From JBKPCD01 sp046727175 (lineage in GTDB: Bacteria; Acidobacteriota; Vicinamibacteria; Vicinamibacterales; 2-12-FULL-66-21), in the NCBI GenBank assembly GCA_046727175.1, contig JBKPCD010000174.1, forward strand, positions 1 to 27,397: a DNA stretch of 27,397 nucleotides. The letters are read 5' to 3'. The position numbers and the translations under genes are program-made. The notes beneath the pieces were generated by a model. It was not told where the DNA came from. It saw only the letters and a list, made by a program, of their open reading frames with translations, and searched no databases. Shown piece by piece: positions 15,781 through 23,420 of the stretch; the first letter of the stretch is position 1; every line of letters begins with the position of its first letter.

Positions 15781-17448
15781 ATGGCTGGTGCTGTAAAGAC
15801 CGCGGCGGTCCACGCGCTCGCAGGCAAGCCCGCGAGCCGCGACATGCTCATCGATATCGACCGGCTCGTGACGGAATTCCACAATCGCGAACCCGACCTC
15901 ACGGATCGACGACAGCTCGTCAGCTTCGGCACCAGCGGGCATCGCGGAACGTCGCTCGACGGTAGCCTGACGGCCGCGCACATCCTGGCCATCACGCAGG
16001 CGATCTGCGACTATCGCGTCGCCCACGGAATTGACGGTCCGCTCTACATGGGCAAAGACACGCACGCGCTCTCTGCGCCAGCGCAGTCGGCCGCGCTCGA
16101 AGTGCTCGCCGCAAACGGTATGGAGACGATCATCCAGCGCGACGACGGGTTCACCCCAACGCCGTCGATTTCGCACGCCATTCTCGTCTGGAATCGCAAC
16201 CGCCGAAGCCGCCTCGCCGACGGCATCGTCATTACTCCGTCGCACAATCCACCCGAGGACGGCGGTTTCAAATACAACCCGCCGAACGGCGGTCCGGCAG
16301 ACACCGACGTCACGCGATGGATTCAGCAACGGGCGAACGACCTGCTCGCGTCGAAGCATGCAGGCGTCCGCCGCGTCGAGGCATCGGCGGCGCTCAGGGC
16401 GCCAACCACCCATCACGAGGATCTCGTCTCGCCGTACGTCGCCGATCTCGCCGAGGTCATCGACATGGAGGCCATTCGTGCGGCCGGCGTGACGATCGGA
16501 GTCGACCCGCTTGGCGGTGCGTCGCTGCCGTACTGGCACGCAATCGCGGCGCACTACGGCCTGAACATCACGATCGTGAACTCCACGATCGATCCGACGT
16601 TCGGGTTCATGACGCTGGATCACGACGGCAAGATCCGGATGGATTGCTCGAGCCCGTACGCGATGGCCGGCCTCGTCGCGCTCAAGGATCGATTTCAGGT
16701 CGCGGTCGGCAACGATCCCGACGCCGACCGTCACGGCATTGTCACGGCCTCCGCCGGGCTGATGAATCCCAATCATTTCCTGGCGGTCGCGATCGACTAT
16801 CTGATCGGCAACCGGCCGCGGTGGTCGGCGAGCGCCGCCATAGGCAAGACGATCGTGAGCAGCAGCCTGATCGACTTCGTGACGCGTGGCGCCGGGCGCC
16901 AGCTCACCGAGGTGCCGGTCGGCTTCAAGTGGTTCGCACCGTCGCTGTTCGACGGCCGGATCTGTTTCGGCGGCGAAGAGAGCGCGGGCGCGAGCTTCGT
17001 CCGTGAGGATGGGAGCGTATGGACCACAGACAAGGACGGCGTGATTATGGCGCTCCTGGCCGCCGAGATCACCGCGCGCACGGGTCGCGATCCCGGCCGC
17101 CACTACGAGGACCTGGCCCGCAGCTACGGCACGCCGTACTACACGAGGATCGATGCGCCGGCGACTCCCGATCAGAAGGCACGACTGAAGAAGCTGTCGC
17201 CGGACTCTGTCACTGCCACACGACTTGCTGGCGAAGAAATCGTGTCACGCCTGACGCGCGCACCCGGAAACGGCGAGCCGATCGACGGGTTGAAAGTCAT
17301 CGCCCCGAACGGCTGGTTCGCGGCGCGGCCGTCGGGGACGGAGAACATCTACAAGATCTACGCGGAGAGCTTCCGCAGCCAGCCGCACCTCGAGGACATT
17401 GTCGCCGAAGCGCAGCGAATCGTCGACGAGGCGCTGAGGACGCCGTAA
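15781..17448 (+). CDS. pgm: Phosphoglucomutase (alpha-D-glucose phosphate-specific)
   Basis: 555 residues. It interconverts glucose 1-phosphate and glucose 6-phosphate, linking glycogen/trehalose and cell-wall sugar synthesis with glycolysis and the pentose phosphate route. All motifs are present: phosphoserine loop TPSHNPPEDGGFKYNPP (Ser154), metal-binding DPDADRHG (D312, D314, D316), sugar-binding GGEESAG (397-403) and phosphate-binding RPSGTENIYKIY (from R516). The start at 15781 has GGGAGG seven bases upstream. An in-frame ATG at 15730 would add 17 residues, but has no ribosome binding site. The gene is divergent from the sigma factor gene and converges on the end of the cox operon. Confidence 0.96.
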   Translation: MAGAVKTAAVHALAGKPASRDMLIDIDRLVTEFHNREPDLTDRRQLVSFGTSGHRGTSLDGSLTAAHILAITQAICDYRVAHGIDGPLYMGKDTHALSAPAQSAALEVLAANGMETIIQRDDGFTPTPSISHAILVWNRNRRSRLADGIVITPSHNPPEDGGFKYNPPNGGPADTDVTRWIQQRANDLLASKHAGVRRVEASAALRAPTTHHEDLVSPYVADLAEVIDMEAIRAAGVTIGVDPLGGASLPYWHAIAAHYGLNITIVNSTIDPTFGFMTLDHDGKIRMDCSSPYAMAGLVALKDRFQVAVGNDPDADRHGIVTASAGLMNPNHFLAVAIDYLIGNRPRWSASAAIGKTIVSSSLIDFVTRGAGRQLTEVPVGFKWFAPSLFDGRICFGGEESAGASFVREDGSVWTTDKDGVIMALLAAEITARTGRDPGRHYEDLARSYGTPYYTRIDAPATPDQKARLKKLSPDSVTATRLAGEEIVSRLTRAPGNGEPIDGLKVIAPNGWFAARPSGTENIYKIYAESFRSQPHLEDIVAEAQRIVDEALRTP

Positions 17449-17470
17449 GGCTGACTCACTGATCCGATCC

Positions 17471-17914
17471 CTAAGGAGCCTGACCGAGCTTCGACTGCAG
17501 GCACGCGAAGAACCGATCCATCATCATCCGTCCCACGCCTTCGAGCAGGCGCTGGCCCACACGCGCGACAGGTCCGCCGACTTCTGCCTTCACTGCGACG
17601 TCCACCTGCGTGCGGATATCCACCGGCGACAAGGCGATGTCCGCTTCACCTTTGACGAAACCCGTGCGCCCGGTGCCCTGCACGACGAGGCGGTAAGACG
17701 ATGGGGGCGTCTTGTTCTCGACGCCAATCGTCGCGCCGTAGTTTCCGGTGATTGCGGCGATGGCGATGACCAGCTCGGCCTGGTACCGATCCTCTCCGAG
17801 GTCCCGCAGCTCGCGGCAGCCTGGGATGCAGCTCGCCACCGACCGCGTGTCCATCAACAGATCCCACACCCGGAGCTGCGGCGCGTCGAAGACGTACGAG
17901 GATTTGAGATCCAT
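17471..17914 (-). CDS. coxG: CoxG-like SRPBCC protein (CO dehydrogenase subunit G family)
   Basis: 147 residues. It begins MDLKSSYVFDAPQLRVWDLL and contains IPGCRELRDLGEDRYQAEL, characteristic of the SRPBCC/CoxG family (F-x-x-x-x-x-x-V-W-x-x-L, then C-I-P-G-C-x-E-L). CoxG proteins help bring the molybdenum CO dehydrogenase to the membrane or to quinone; they are small helix-grip proteins. It is the last gene of the minus-strand cox cluster. The start at 17914 is chosen by homology: no ribosome binding site is visible, because repeat copy C2 ends only six bases upstream and may have replaced it. The frame is open through the repeat, so a longer product cannot be excluded. Confidence 0.85.
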   Translation of the reverse strand: MDLKSSYVFDAPQLRVWDLLMDTRSVASCIPGCRELRDLGEDRYQAELVIAIAAITGNYGATIGVENKTPPSSYRLVVQGTGRTGFVKGEADIALSPVDIRTQVDVAVKAEVGGPVARVGQRLLEGVGRMMMDRFFACLQSKLGQAP

Positions 17915-17920
17915 ACTCAA

Positions 17921-18059
17921 CCGGGGGGCTTCGCCCCGCCGGACCCCCCACCTCCACACCAGCGCGCAAAACACGCGCGCCGGGGACCCCGGTCGCCGTC
18001 GCTCGTGGGGCCCCTTCGCCCCACTCCGCTCCGGCGGGGCGCGCCCTTGGCGCGCCTAA
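17921..18059 (+). repeat. Structured GC-rich repeat, copy C2
   Basis: Lies between coxE and coxG. Its tail, GGCGCGCCTAA, overlaps the end of coxE and supplies its stop codon (TAG, 18056-18058 on the minus strand). Its head, CCGGGGGGCTTCGCCCC, ends six bases upstream of the coxG ATG. The central hairpin is GCGCG-CAAAACA-CGCGC. It is nearly identical to copy C3 at 23439-23575, with about a dozen differences by eye. Confidence 0.85.
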
Positions 18060-19249
18060 CGCAAACCTCGCTGGTTCGGCGGTTCGGTACTTCGGTAGCT
18101 CCGACGGCGTCCAGGCGACGTTCGCAGGGTTCGCAAGCGCTCGGCCAGCTGCTCGAGGCTCTGAAGATTGTGCACCGGCCGGAAATCATCCACGTGTCGC
18201 AGCGCCGCCATCATTCCGCGCGTCAGCGGCTCGTAGTTCGCCGAACCAAGGAGCGGGTTGAGCCAGACCAGCCGGCCGCAGCTCCGTTGCACGCGCGCGA
18301 GCTCGCGCGCGAGCAGCTCGGGATCGCCACGGTCCCAGCCGTCGGACACGAGCAGGACGACCGGTCCGTTGCGCATCACTCGACGCGCCCACTGCAGGTT
18401 GAACGTCCGCAGCGCGTCACCGATGCGCGTCCCTCCACCCCAGTCCTGCACGGACTGCGACAGCTTCCGGACCGCCGTGGCATCGCCGCGATCGCCAATG
18501 AGCCGTGTGACGCGCGTCAGACGCGTCGCGAAGAGGAAGCTTTCGACGCGTCCCGATTCCCGCGTGAGCCCGCGCGCGAAATGGAGCAGCATGCGGCTGT
18601 ATCGCTCCATCGACCCGCTGACGTCCGCGAGAACGACAATGGGACGCGGTTTCGCGAGGCGTTCACGCCGCGGCAGATCGATCAGCTCGCCGCCATGCTT
18701 CACGTTGCGCCGGAGGATGCGTCGAAGATCGATGCCGCCGGCCGGGCCTGCAGACCAGCGGCGCGTGCGACGGACACCGAGCTCCCATCCGAGCTCAGAG
18801 AGCGCCGCTTCGGCAGCGGCCATCTCCTCCGGCGTGAAGTCCCCAAAGTCCTTCGTCCGGCTCACGTGCGCCGGGCTGTACGCGCCGACACCCACCGGCG
18901 GTGTCGGATCGTCGCCCGCGCGCTCGTCATCGAAGGTAACCGACGCGGCTCGCAGTTTCGTCGCGACGACCCGCGGTCGTTCGCCGAGCGAGAAGAGCGG
19001 CGGGCCGTCAGCTGCGCCCAAGTGCGCCCGCCAGAACAGATCGAAGGCCTCGTCGAAGCGCGCCAGATCATCGTGACGGTGGACGAACAGCGCCCGCAGC
19101 GTGGACCGCACATCGTCGCGGCCGGTGACGCCGACCCAGTCGAGCGCGGCAACGGCGTCGAGCACGCGGCCGGTGTGCACGTCGAGGCCGGCGCGGCGCA
19201 GAAGGTGCGCGAACTGGAGGAGATTGCCGACGAGTGCGCCGCTGCTCAC
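18056..19249 (-). CDS. coxE: CoxE-like von Willebrand factor A domain protein
   Basis: 397 residues from a GTG at 19249, whose GTGA overlaps the moxR stop codon; this four-base overlap indicates translational coupling. The N-terminal half is mostly helical. The C-terminal VWA domain has the metal-ion-dependent adhesion site VVLADVSGSM (D209-x-S211-x-S213), a later GGGTRIGDAL and LLVSDGWDRGDP. CoxE works with the MoxR/CoxD ATPase in maturing molybdenum CO dehydrogenase, inserting sulfur or copper at the active site in the well-studied form I enzyme. The last codons (…PPNQRGLR) run into repeat C2, which provides the stop. Confidence 0.9.
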   Translation of the reverse strand: MSSGALVGNLLQFAHLLRRAGLDVHTGRVLDAVAALDWVGVTGRDDVRSTLRALFVHRHDDLARFDEAFDLFWRAHLGAADGPPLFSLGERPRVVATKLRAASVTFDDERAGDDPTPPVGVGAYSPAHVSRTKDFGDFTPEEMAAAEAALSELGWELGVRRTRRWSAGPAGGIDLRRILRRNVKHGGELIDLPRRERLAKPRPIVVLADVSGSMERYSRMLLHFARGLTRESGRVESFLFATRLTRVTRLIGDRGDATAVRKLSQSVQDWGGGTRIGDALRTFNLQWARRVMRNGPVVLLVSDGWDRGDPELLARELARVQRSCGRLVWLNPLLGSANYEPLTRGMMAALRHVDDFRPVHNLQSLEQLAERLRTLRTSPGRRRSYRSTEPPNQRGLR

Positions 19250-20199
19250 GCTGGGTCCGAGAAGGGGTTTTCTCCCCTCCTCCTGTTCCCCGCGGCCAGC
19301 GCGCGGCCGAGCAGCACCTGCAGGCGCTCGCCGCTGACGGCCTGAATGTCTTCCTGATGCTTGAGCAGCACACCAAGCGTCTCTTCGATCACGCCACTGT
19401 CGAGCAGATCGCGATCGAGCGCAACGAGCGCGGCCGCCCAATCCAGCGTTTCGGACACGCCCGCCGGTTTGTAGAGGTCAATTCTCCTGAGCTCCTGAAC
19501 GAACGCGGCGACCTGCCACGTGAGCCGCTCGGAGGCACCCGGCACTTTCGCGCAGAGGATGCGGTATTCCTTCTCGAAGTCCGGATAGTCGATCCAGCAG
19601 TATACGCATCGCCGCTTCAGCGCGTCGTGGACCTCGCGCGTGCGGTTCGACGTGATCACGACGATCGGCGGCGTCGACGCGCGTATCGTGCCGAGCTCGG
19701 GAATCGTGACCTGAAAATCCGAAAGCAGCTCGAGCAGGTAGCCCTCGAACTCCTCGTCTGCCCGATCGATTTCGTCGACGAGGAGCACCGGCGGAAGCTC
19801 GCCTTTCGCTTCGAGCGCGCGCAGCAGCGGCCGTTTGATCAGAAACGGCTCGGAAAAGAGCTCTCGCGCCGCAGATGCGCGATCGAGCTCGTGGGCTGCA
19901 TCGAGCAACCGGATCTCGAGCAGCTGCCGCGGGTAGTTCCATTCGTAGACGGCATGCGTGATGTCGAGACCCTCGTAGCACTGCAGCCGAATGAGCTCCG
20001 TGCCGAGCGCGGCAGCCACAACCTTTGCGACCTCGGTCTTGCCGACGCCCGCCTCGCCTTCCAGGAACAGCGGACGCTGCAATCGAAGCGCGAGGTAGAT
20101 CGAGACCGCGAGCCCGCGATTGGCCATGTAGCGCTGGCCAGCCAGCGCGTGCTGCAGGGCGTCGACCGAACGTGTCAGAGGAAGCACGCTAGACGGCAC
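19246..20199 (-). CDS. coxD: MoxR-family AAA+ ATPase (CoxD-like)
   Basis: 317 residues from a GTG at 20199; this start overlaps the end of coxM by 11 bases. A GTG at 20187, just after the coxM stop, is equally possible. Walker A is GEAGVGKT (48-55), Walker B VLLVDEID (138-145), followed by the sensor region VITSNRTREVHDALKRRC. The product is a MoxR-type chaperone ATPase that acts with the VWA partner CoxE encoded immediately downstream (GTGA overlap). In carboxydotrophs CoxD is needed to activate the Mo-Cu site. In a form II operon it probably still matures the enzyme, though not necessarily with copper. Confidence 0.92.
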   Translation of the reverse strand: MPSSVLPLTRSVDALQHALAGQRYMANRGLAVSIYLALRLQRPLFLEGEAGVGKTEVAKVVAAALGTELIRLQCYEGLDITHAVYEWNYPRQLLEIRLLDAAHELDRASAARELFSEPFLIKRPLLRALEAKGELPPVLLVDEIDRADEEFEGYLLELLSDFQVTIPELGTIRASTPPIVVITSNRTREVHDALKRRCVYCWIDYPDFEKEYRILCAKVPGASERLTWQVAAFVQELRRIDLYKPAGVSETLDWAAALVALDRDLLDSGVIEETLGVLLKHQEDIQAVSGERLQVLLGRALAAGNRRRGENPFSDPA

Positions 20200-21055
20200 G
20201 CGCCACCGCGGCCAGGAGCGCGCGTTTGACGTAGACCGGCGCCATCGCTTTGCGGTACTCGGCGGAAGCGAACAAATCGCCGTTTGCTTGCTCCCCGACA
20301 TCCTGGAGCGCACGACTCGCCGCATTCGCAATCGTCGCGTCGTTCGCGGGCTGACCGGTCAGCGCGCGCTCGACCGACGGAAGTCGGCGCGCGTGCGGGA
20401 GCAGGCCGCCGAGCGCGACGCTCACCGCCGAGCACATGCCCTGTTTGACGATGATCAGCGCCGCTGCCCCGACGACCGCATACCTCGACGCGGGATGCGG
20501 GAACTTCGCGTAGGCCGATCCCTCACCGCGACCTGCCGCAGGAACGACGACATCCGCCACGATCTCGTCTTCCTCGAGTGCCGTGGTCATGATGCCGGTG
20601 AAGAAGTGGCCAGCGTCAATGGTTCGCCGGCCACGCGAGCCGACCACCTCGATGTGCGCGCCGAGCGCGACAAGTACCGTCGGCAAATCCGACGCGGGAT
20701 CCGCGTGCGCGATGTTGCCGCCGATCGTCCCGCGGTTCCTGACCATGGGATCGCCGACTTGCGCCGCCGCCTCGCCGAGAGCGGCTGCCGATCGCCGGAT
20801 GTCGGGAGACGCGGCGAGCTCCGCATGTGTCACCAGCGAGCCGATGCGCAACGTACCGTCTCTCGCGACAATCCCTCGCAGCTCAGGCACGCGGCCGATG
20901 TCGATGAGCGCGCTCGGCATCGCGAGACGAAGCTTCAGCAACGGAATCAGGCTGTGCCCGCCGGCGAGCAGTTTCGCGCCCGGATTCGACGCCATCAACT
21001 GGAGCGCCTCGGGAATCGTGCGGGCGCGGTGGTAGTCGAAATCTGCGGAATACAT
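20189..21055 (-). CDS. coxM: Molybdenum hydroxylase FAD-binding medium subunit (CoxM-like)
   Basis: 288 residues from the ATG at 21055, one base after the coxL stop (TGAAATG). FAD-binding signatures of the CoxM/XdhB family are present: AGGHSLIPLLKLRLA (31-45) and RNRGTIGGNIAHADPASDLP (107-124), followed by the medium-subunit C-terminal domain. The subunit passes electrons from the iron-sulfur subunit through FAD to an external acceptor. Length and motifs are typical. It shares the operon with coxL upstream and moxR downstream, with overlapping or near-touching ends throughout. Confidence 0.95.
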   Translation of the reverse strand: MYSADFDYHRARTIPEALQLMASNPGAKLLAGGHSLIPLLKLRLAMPSALIDIGRVPELRGIVARDGTLRIGSLVTHAELAASPDIRRSAAALGEAAAQVGDPMVRNRGTIGGNIAHADPASDLPTVLVALGAHIEVVGSRGRRTIDAGHFFTGIMTTALEEDEIVADVVVPAAGRGEGSAYAKFPHPASRYAVVGAAALIIVKQGMCSAVSVALGGLLPHARRLPSVERALTGQPANDATIANAASRALQDVGEQANGDLFASAEYRKAMAPVYVKRALLAAVARAV

Positions 21056-21056
21056 T

Positions 21057-23420
21057 TCACGCGCCTTTCCGCTGGATTGCGCGCCACACGCGCTCGGGCG
21101 TGAGCGGCATCTGAACCGACGACACGCCGAAGGGCTCGAGCGCGTCGATGACCGCGTTGTAGACGGTGCCCGTAGAGGCAATCGTGCCTGCTTCGCCGAT
21201 CCCTTTCACGCCGAGCGGATGATGCGGCGAAGGCGTGACGGTAGAGAGCACCTCGATGTCGGGCAGCAGATCGGCACGAGGGATCGCGTAATCAATCAAC
21301 GATCCCGTGAGCAGCTGACCGTTCTCGTCGTACACAGCCCCCTCCCACAGCGCCTGACCGATGCCCTGCACGACGCCGCCGTGCACCTGCCCTTCGACGA
21401 TGACGGGGTTGATCTGTGGACCGCAGTCGTCAACGGCGACGTAGCGCTTCAACTCGACGCGTCCGGTCTCCGCATCGACTTCCACGACGGCAATGTGGGT
21501 GCCGAACGGGTACACGAAGTTCGGCGGGTCGTAGAAGGACGTCGCCTCGAGCCCCGCCTCCATCCCGTCGGGGAGATTCCACGCGACGTTCGCCAGAAGC
21601 GCGATGTCCTGAATCGTCTTGTGCCGATCGGGAAAGCCTTTCACGAAGAACTTGCCGTCGGCATAGTCGATGTCTTCGACGGCCGCTTCGAGCAGATGGC
21701 TCGCCAGCAGCCTGGCCTTCTCCTTGATCTTGCGCGTGGCGACCGCGAGCGCAGCACCGCCGACAGCCGTCGTGCGGCTGCCATACGTGCCCCAGCCCAT
21801 CGGTGTGCTGTCGGTATCGCCGTGCACCACCTTCACGTCGTTCACGAGCACGCCGAGCTCGTCAGCGACGATCTGCGCGAACGTCGTTTCCTCTCCCTGG
21901 CCGTGCGGCGACGCGCCGATGAACACATTCACCTTGCCTGACGGATGGAACCGAACGATTGCGCTCTCCCACAGGCCGCCCTGGAATCCGACGGCACCCG
22001 CCACCTGCGAGGGACCAAGACCGCAAATCTCGACGTACGTCGACACCCCGATCCCGATGTAACGTCCTTTCTCGCGCGCCGCTTTCTGCTCCGCGCGAAG
22101 CGCGTCGTAGTTGACGTGCGCGAGCGCCTTGTCCAGCGCGCCCTGGTAGTTGCCGCTGTCGTACTTCAGTCCCGTGATGACGTCGTGACCGTTGGTGAAC
22201 GGCGGAATCAGATTGCGTTTCCGCACTTCCACGGGATCGACGTGAATCTCGTCCGCGAGCCGATCCATCATGCGCTCGAGCATGAACGTTGCCTCGGGTC
22301 GGCCCGCGCCACGGTACGCTTCGACCGGTGTCGTATTCGTGTAGACGCCGTACACGTCCTCCCTGACGGCAGGAATGTCGTAAGGGCCCGAGAGCATCAG
22401 TCCGTGCAGGATCGTCGGGATGCCTGGCGCCGCTGTGGACAGATACGCACCCATCCCGGCCCACACCGTGCAGCGCAGGCCCGTGATCCTTCCTTCTTTA
22501 GTCGCGGCGAGCTCCACGTCCTGCACGTGATCGCGGCCGTGCGTGGTCGACTGGTAGTTTTCCGTGCGCGTCTCGGTCCACTTCACCGGCCTCCCCAGTT
22601 TCATCGAGCAGAACACAGCAATGAAGTCGCCGGGAATCTGGGGAATCTTGCTGCCGAAGCCGCCACCGACCTCCGGCGCGATCACGCGGAGACGATCCTC
22701 CGGAATTCCCGTCACCACCGACATGGCGAAGCGGACGATATGCGGGTTCTGCGTCGTGTTCCAGAGAGTCAGCTCGCCAGTGACGGGGACGAAGTGCGCG
22801 ACCGCGCTTCGCGGTTCGATGGCCGTCGGGATCAGCCGCTGCTGAATGATTCGATCGCGGACGACGACGTCGGCTGCTGCGAACGCCGCGTTCACGTCGC
22901 CGCCCGCGACGGTCCAGTGAAACGCCACGTTGTCGGACGCCTCGTCGTGCAGGACCGGCGCGCCGGCTTTCACGGCCTTCTCCGGATCGACGACGGCTGG
23001 CAGGGGCTCATAATCGACCACGATCGAATCGAGCGCGTCATGGGCCTGGTACCCCGTCTCGGCGACCACCACGGCCACCGCGTCCCCGACGAACCGCACG
23101 ACGTCCCTTGCGATCGCCGGGTACGGCGCCGTCTTCAGCTCACTGTTCGGCACGAGCCAGAGACATGGGATTGGCTTCAGCAAGCTCTCGGCATCCGCCC
23201 CCGTGAACACGGCAACCACGCCAGCCGCATCTGTCGCGCGGGAGGTGTCGATTCGCGTGATGCGGGCATGGCCGTACGGGCTCCGAAGGATTGCCGCGTG
23301 GGCCATCCCGGGCAGCGTGATGTCATCCGTGAAGCGTGCGATGCCGGTCATCAGCCGCGGATCCTCACGCCGGCGGATCCCGGACCCGAACACACGCGAC
23401 GCGGTCGCTGTGCCGCTCAT
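21057..23420 (-). CDS. coxL: Molybdenum hydroxylase large subunit, form II CO dehydrogenase-like
   Basis: 787 residues. GGAGG lies six bases before the ATG at 23420, and the start overlaps the coxS stop as ATGA. It has the family's RREDPRLMTG start, molybdopterin-binding GGGFGSK, and the conserved active-site glutamate E743 in GVKGIGEAGTIAS. The active-site loop is AYRGAGR (368-374). Confirmed form I CO dehydrogenases have AYRCSFR, where the Cys binds copper. With Gly at that position this is form II, whose members may oxidise CO poorly or act on other substrates such as aldehydes or N-heterocycles. The substrate is therefore unassigned. Confidence 0.94.
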   Translation of the reverse strand: MSGTATASRVFGSGIRRREDPRLMTGIARFTDDITLPGMAHAAILRSPYGHARITRIDTSRATDAAGVVAVFTGADAESLLKPIPCLWLVPNSELKTAPYPAIARDVVRFVGDAVAVVVAETGYQAHDALDSIVVDYEPLPAVVDPEKAVKAGAPVLHDEASDNVAFHWTVAGGDVNAAFAAADVVVRDRIIQQRLIPTAIEPRSAVAHFVPVTGELTLWNTTQNPHIVRFAMSVVTGIPEDRLRVIAPEVGGGFGSKIPQIPGDFIAVFCSMKLGRPVKWTETRTENYQSTTHGRDHVQDVELAATKEGRITGLRCTVWAGMGAYLSTAAPGIPTILHGLMLSGPYDIPAVREDVYGVYTNTTPVEAYRGAGRPEATFMLERMMDRLADEIHVDPVEVRKRNLIPPFTNGHDVITGLKYDSGNYQGALDKALAHVNYDALRAEQKAAREKGRYIGIGVSTYVEICGLGPSQVAGAVGFQGGLWESAIVRFHPSGKVNVFIGASPHGQGEETTFAQIVADELGVLVNDVKVVHGDTDSTPMGWGTYGSRTTAVGGAALAVATRKIKEKARLLASHLLEAAVEDIDYADGKFFVKGFPDRHKTIQDIALLANVAWNLPDGMEAGLEATSFYDPPNFVYPFGTHIAVVEVDAETGRVELKRYVAVDDCGPQINPVIVEGQVHGGVVQGIGQALWEGAVYDENGQLLTGSLIDYAIPRADLLPDIEVLSTVTPSPHHPLGVKGIGEAGTIASTGTVYNAVIDALEPFGVSSVQMPLTPERVWRAIQRKGA

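Noticed and set aside
15442..17103. Long minus-strand reading frame (553 codons) opposite pgm
   Set aside because: It is antisense to all catalytic motifs of phosphoglucomutase; the Arg/Asp/Val-rich composition is typical of a shadow frame in GC-rich DNA, and it has no known domain.
18005..19345. Plus-strand reading frame (446 codons) opposite coxE
   Set aside because: CoxE has clear VWA motifs and is coupled to moxR; the opposite frame is low-complexity and Arg-rich.
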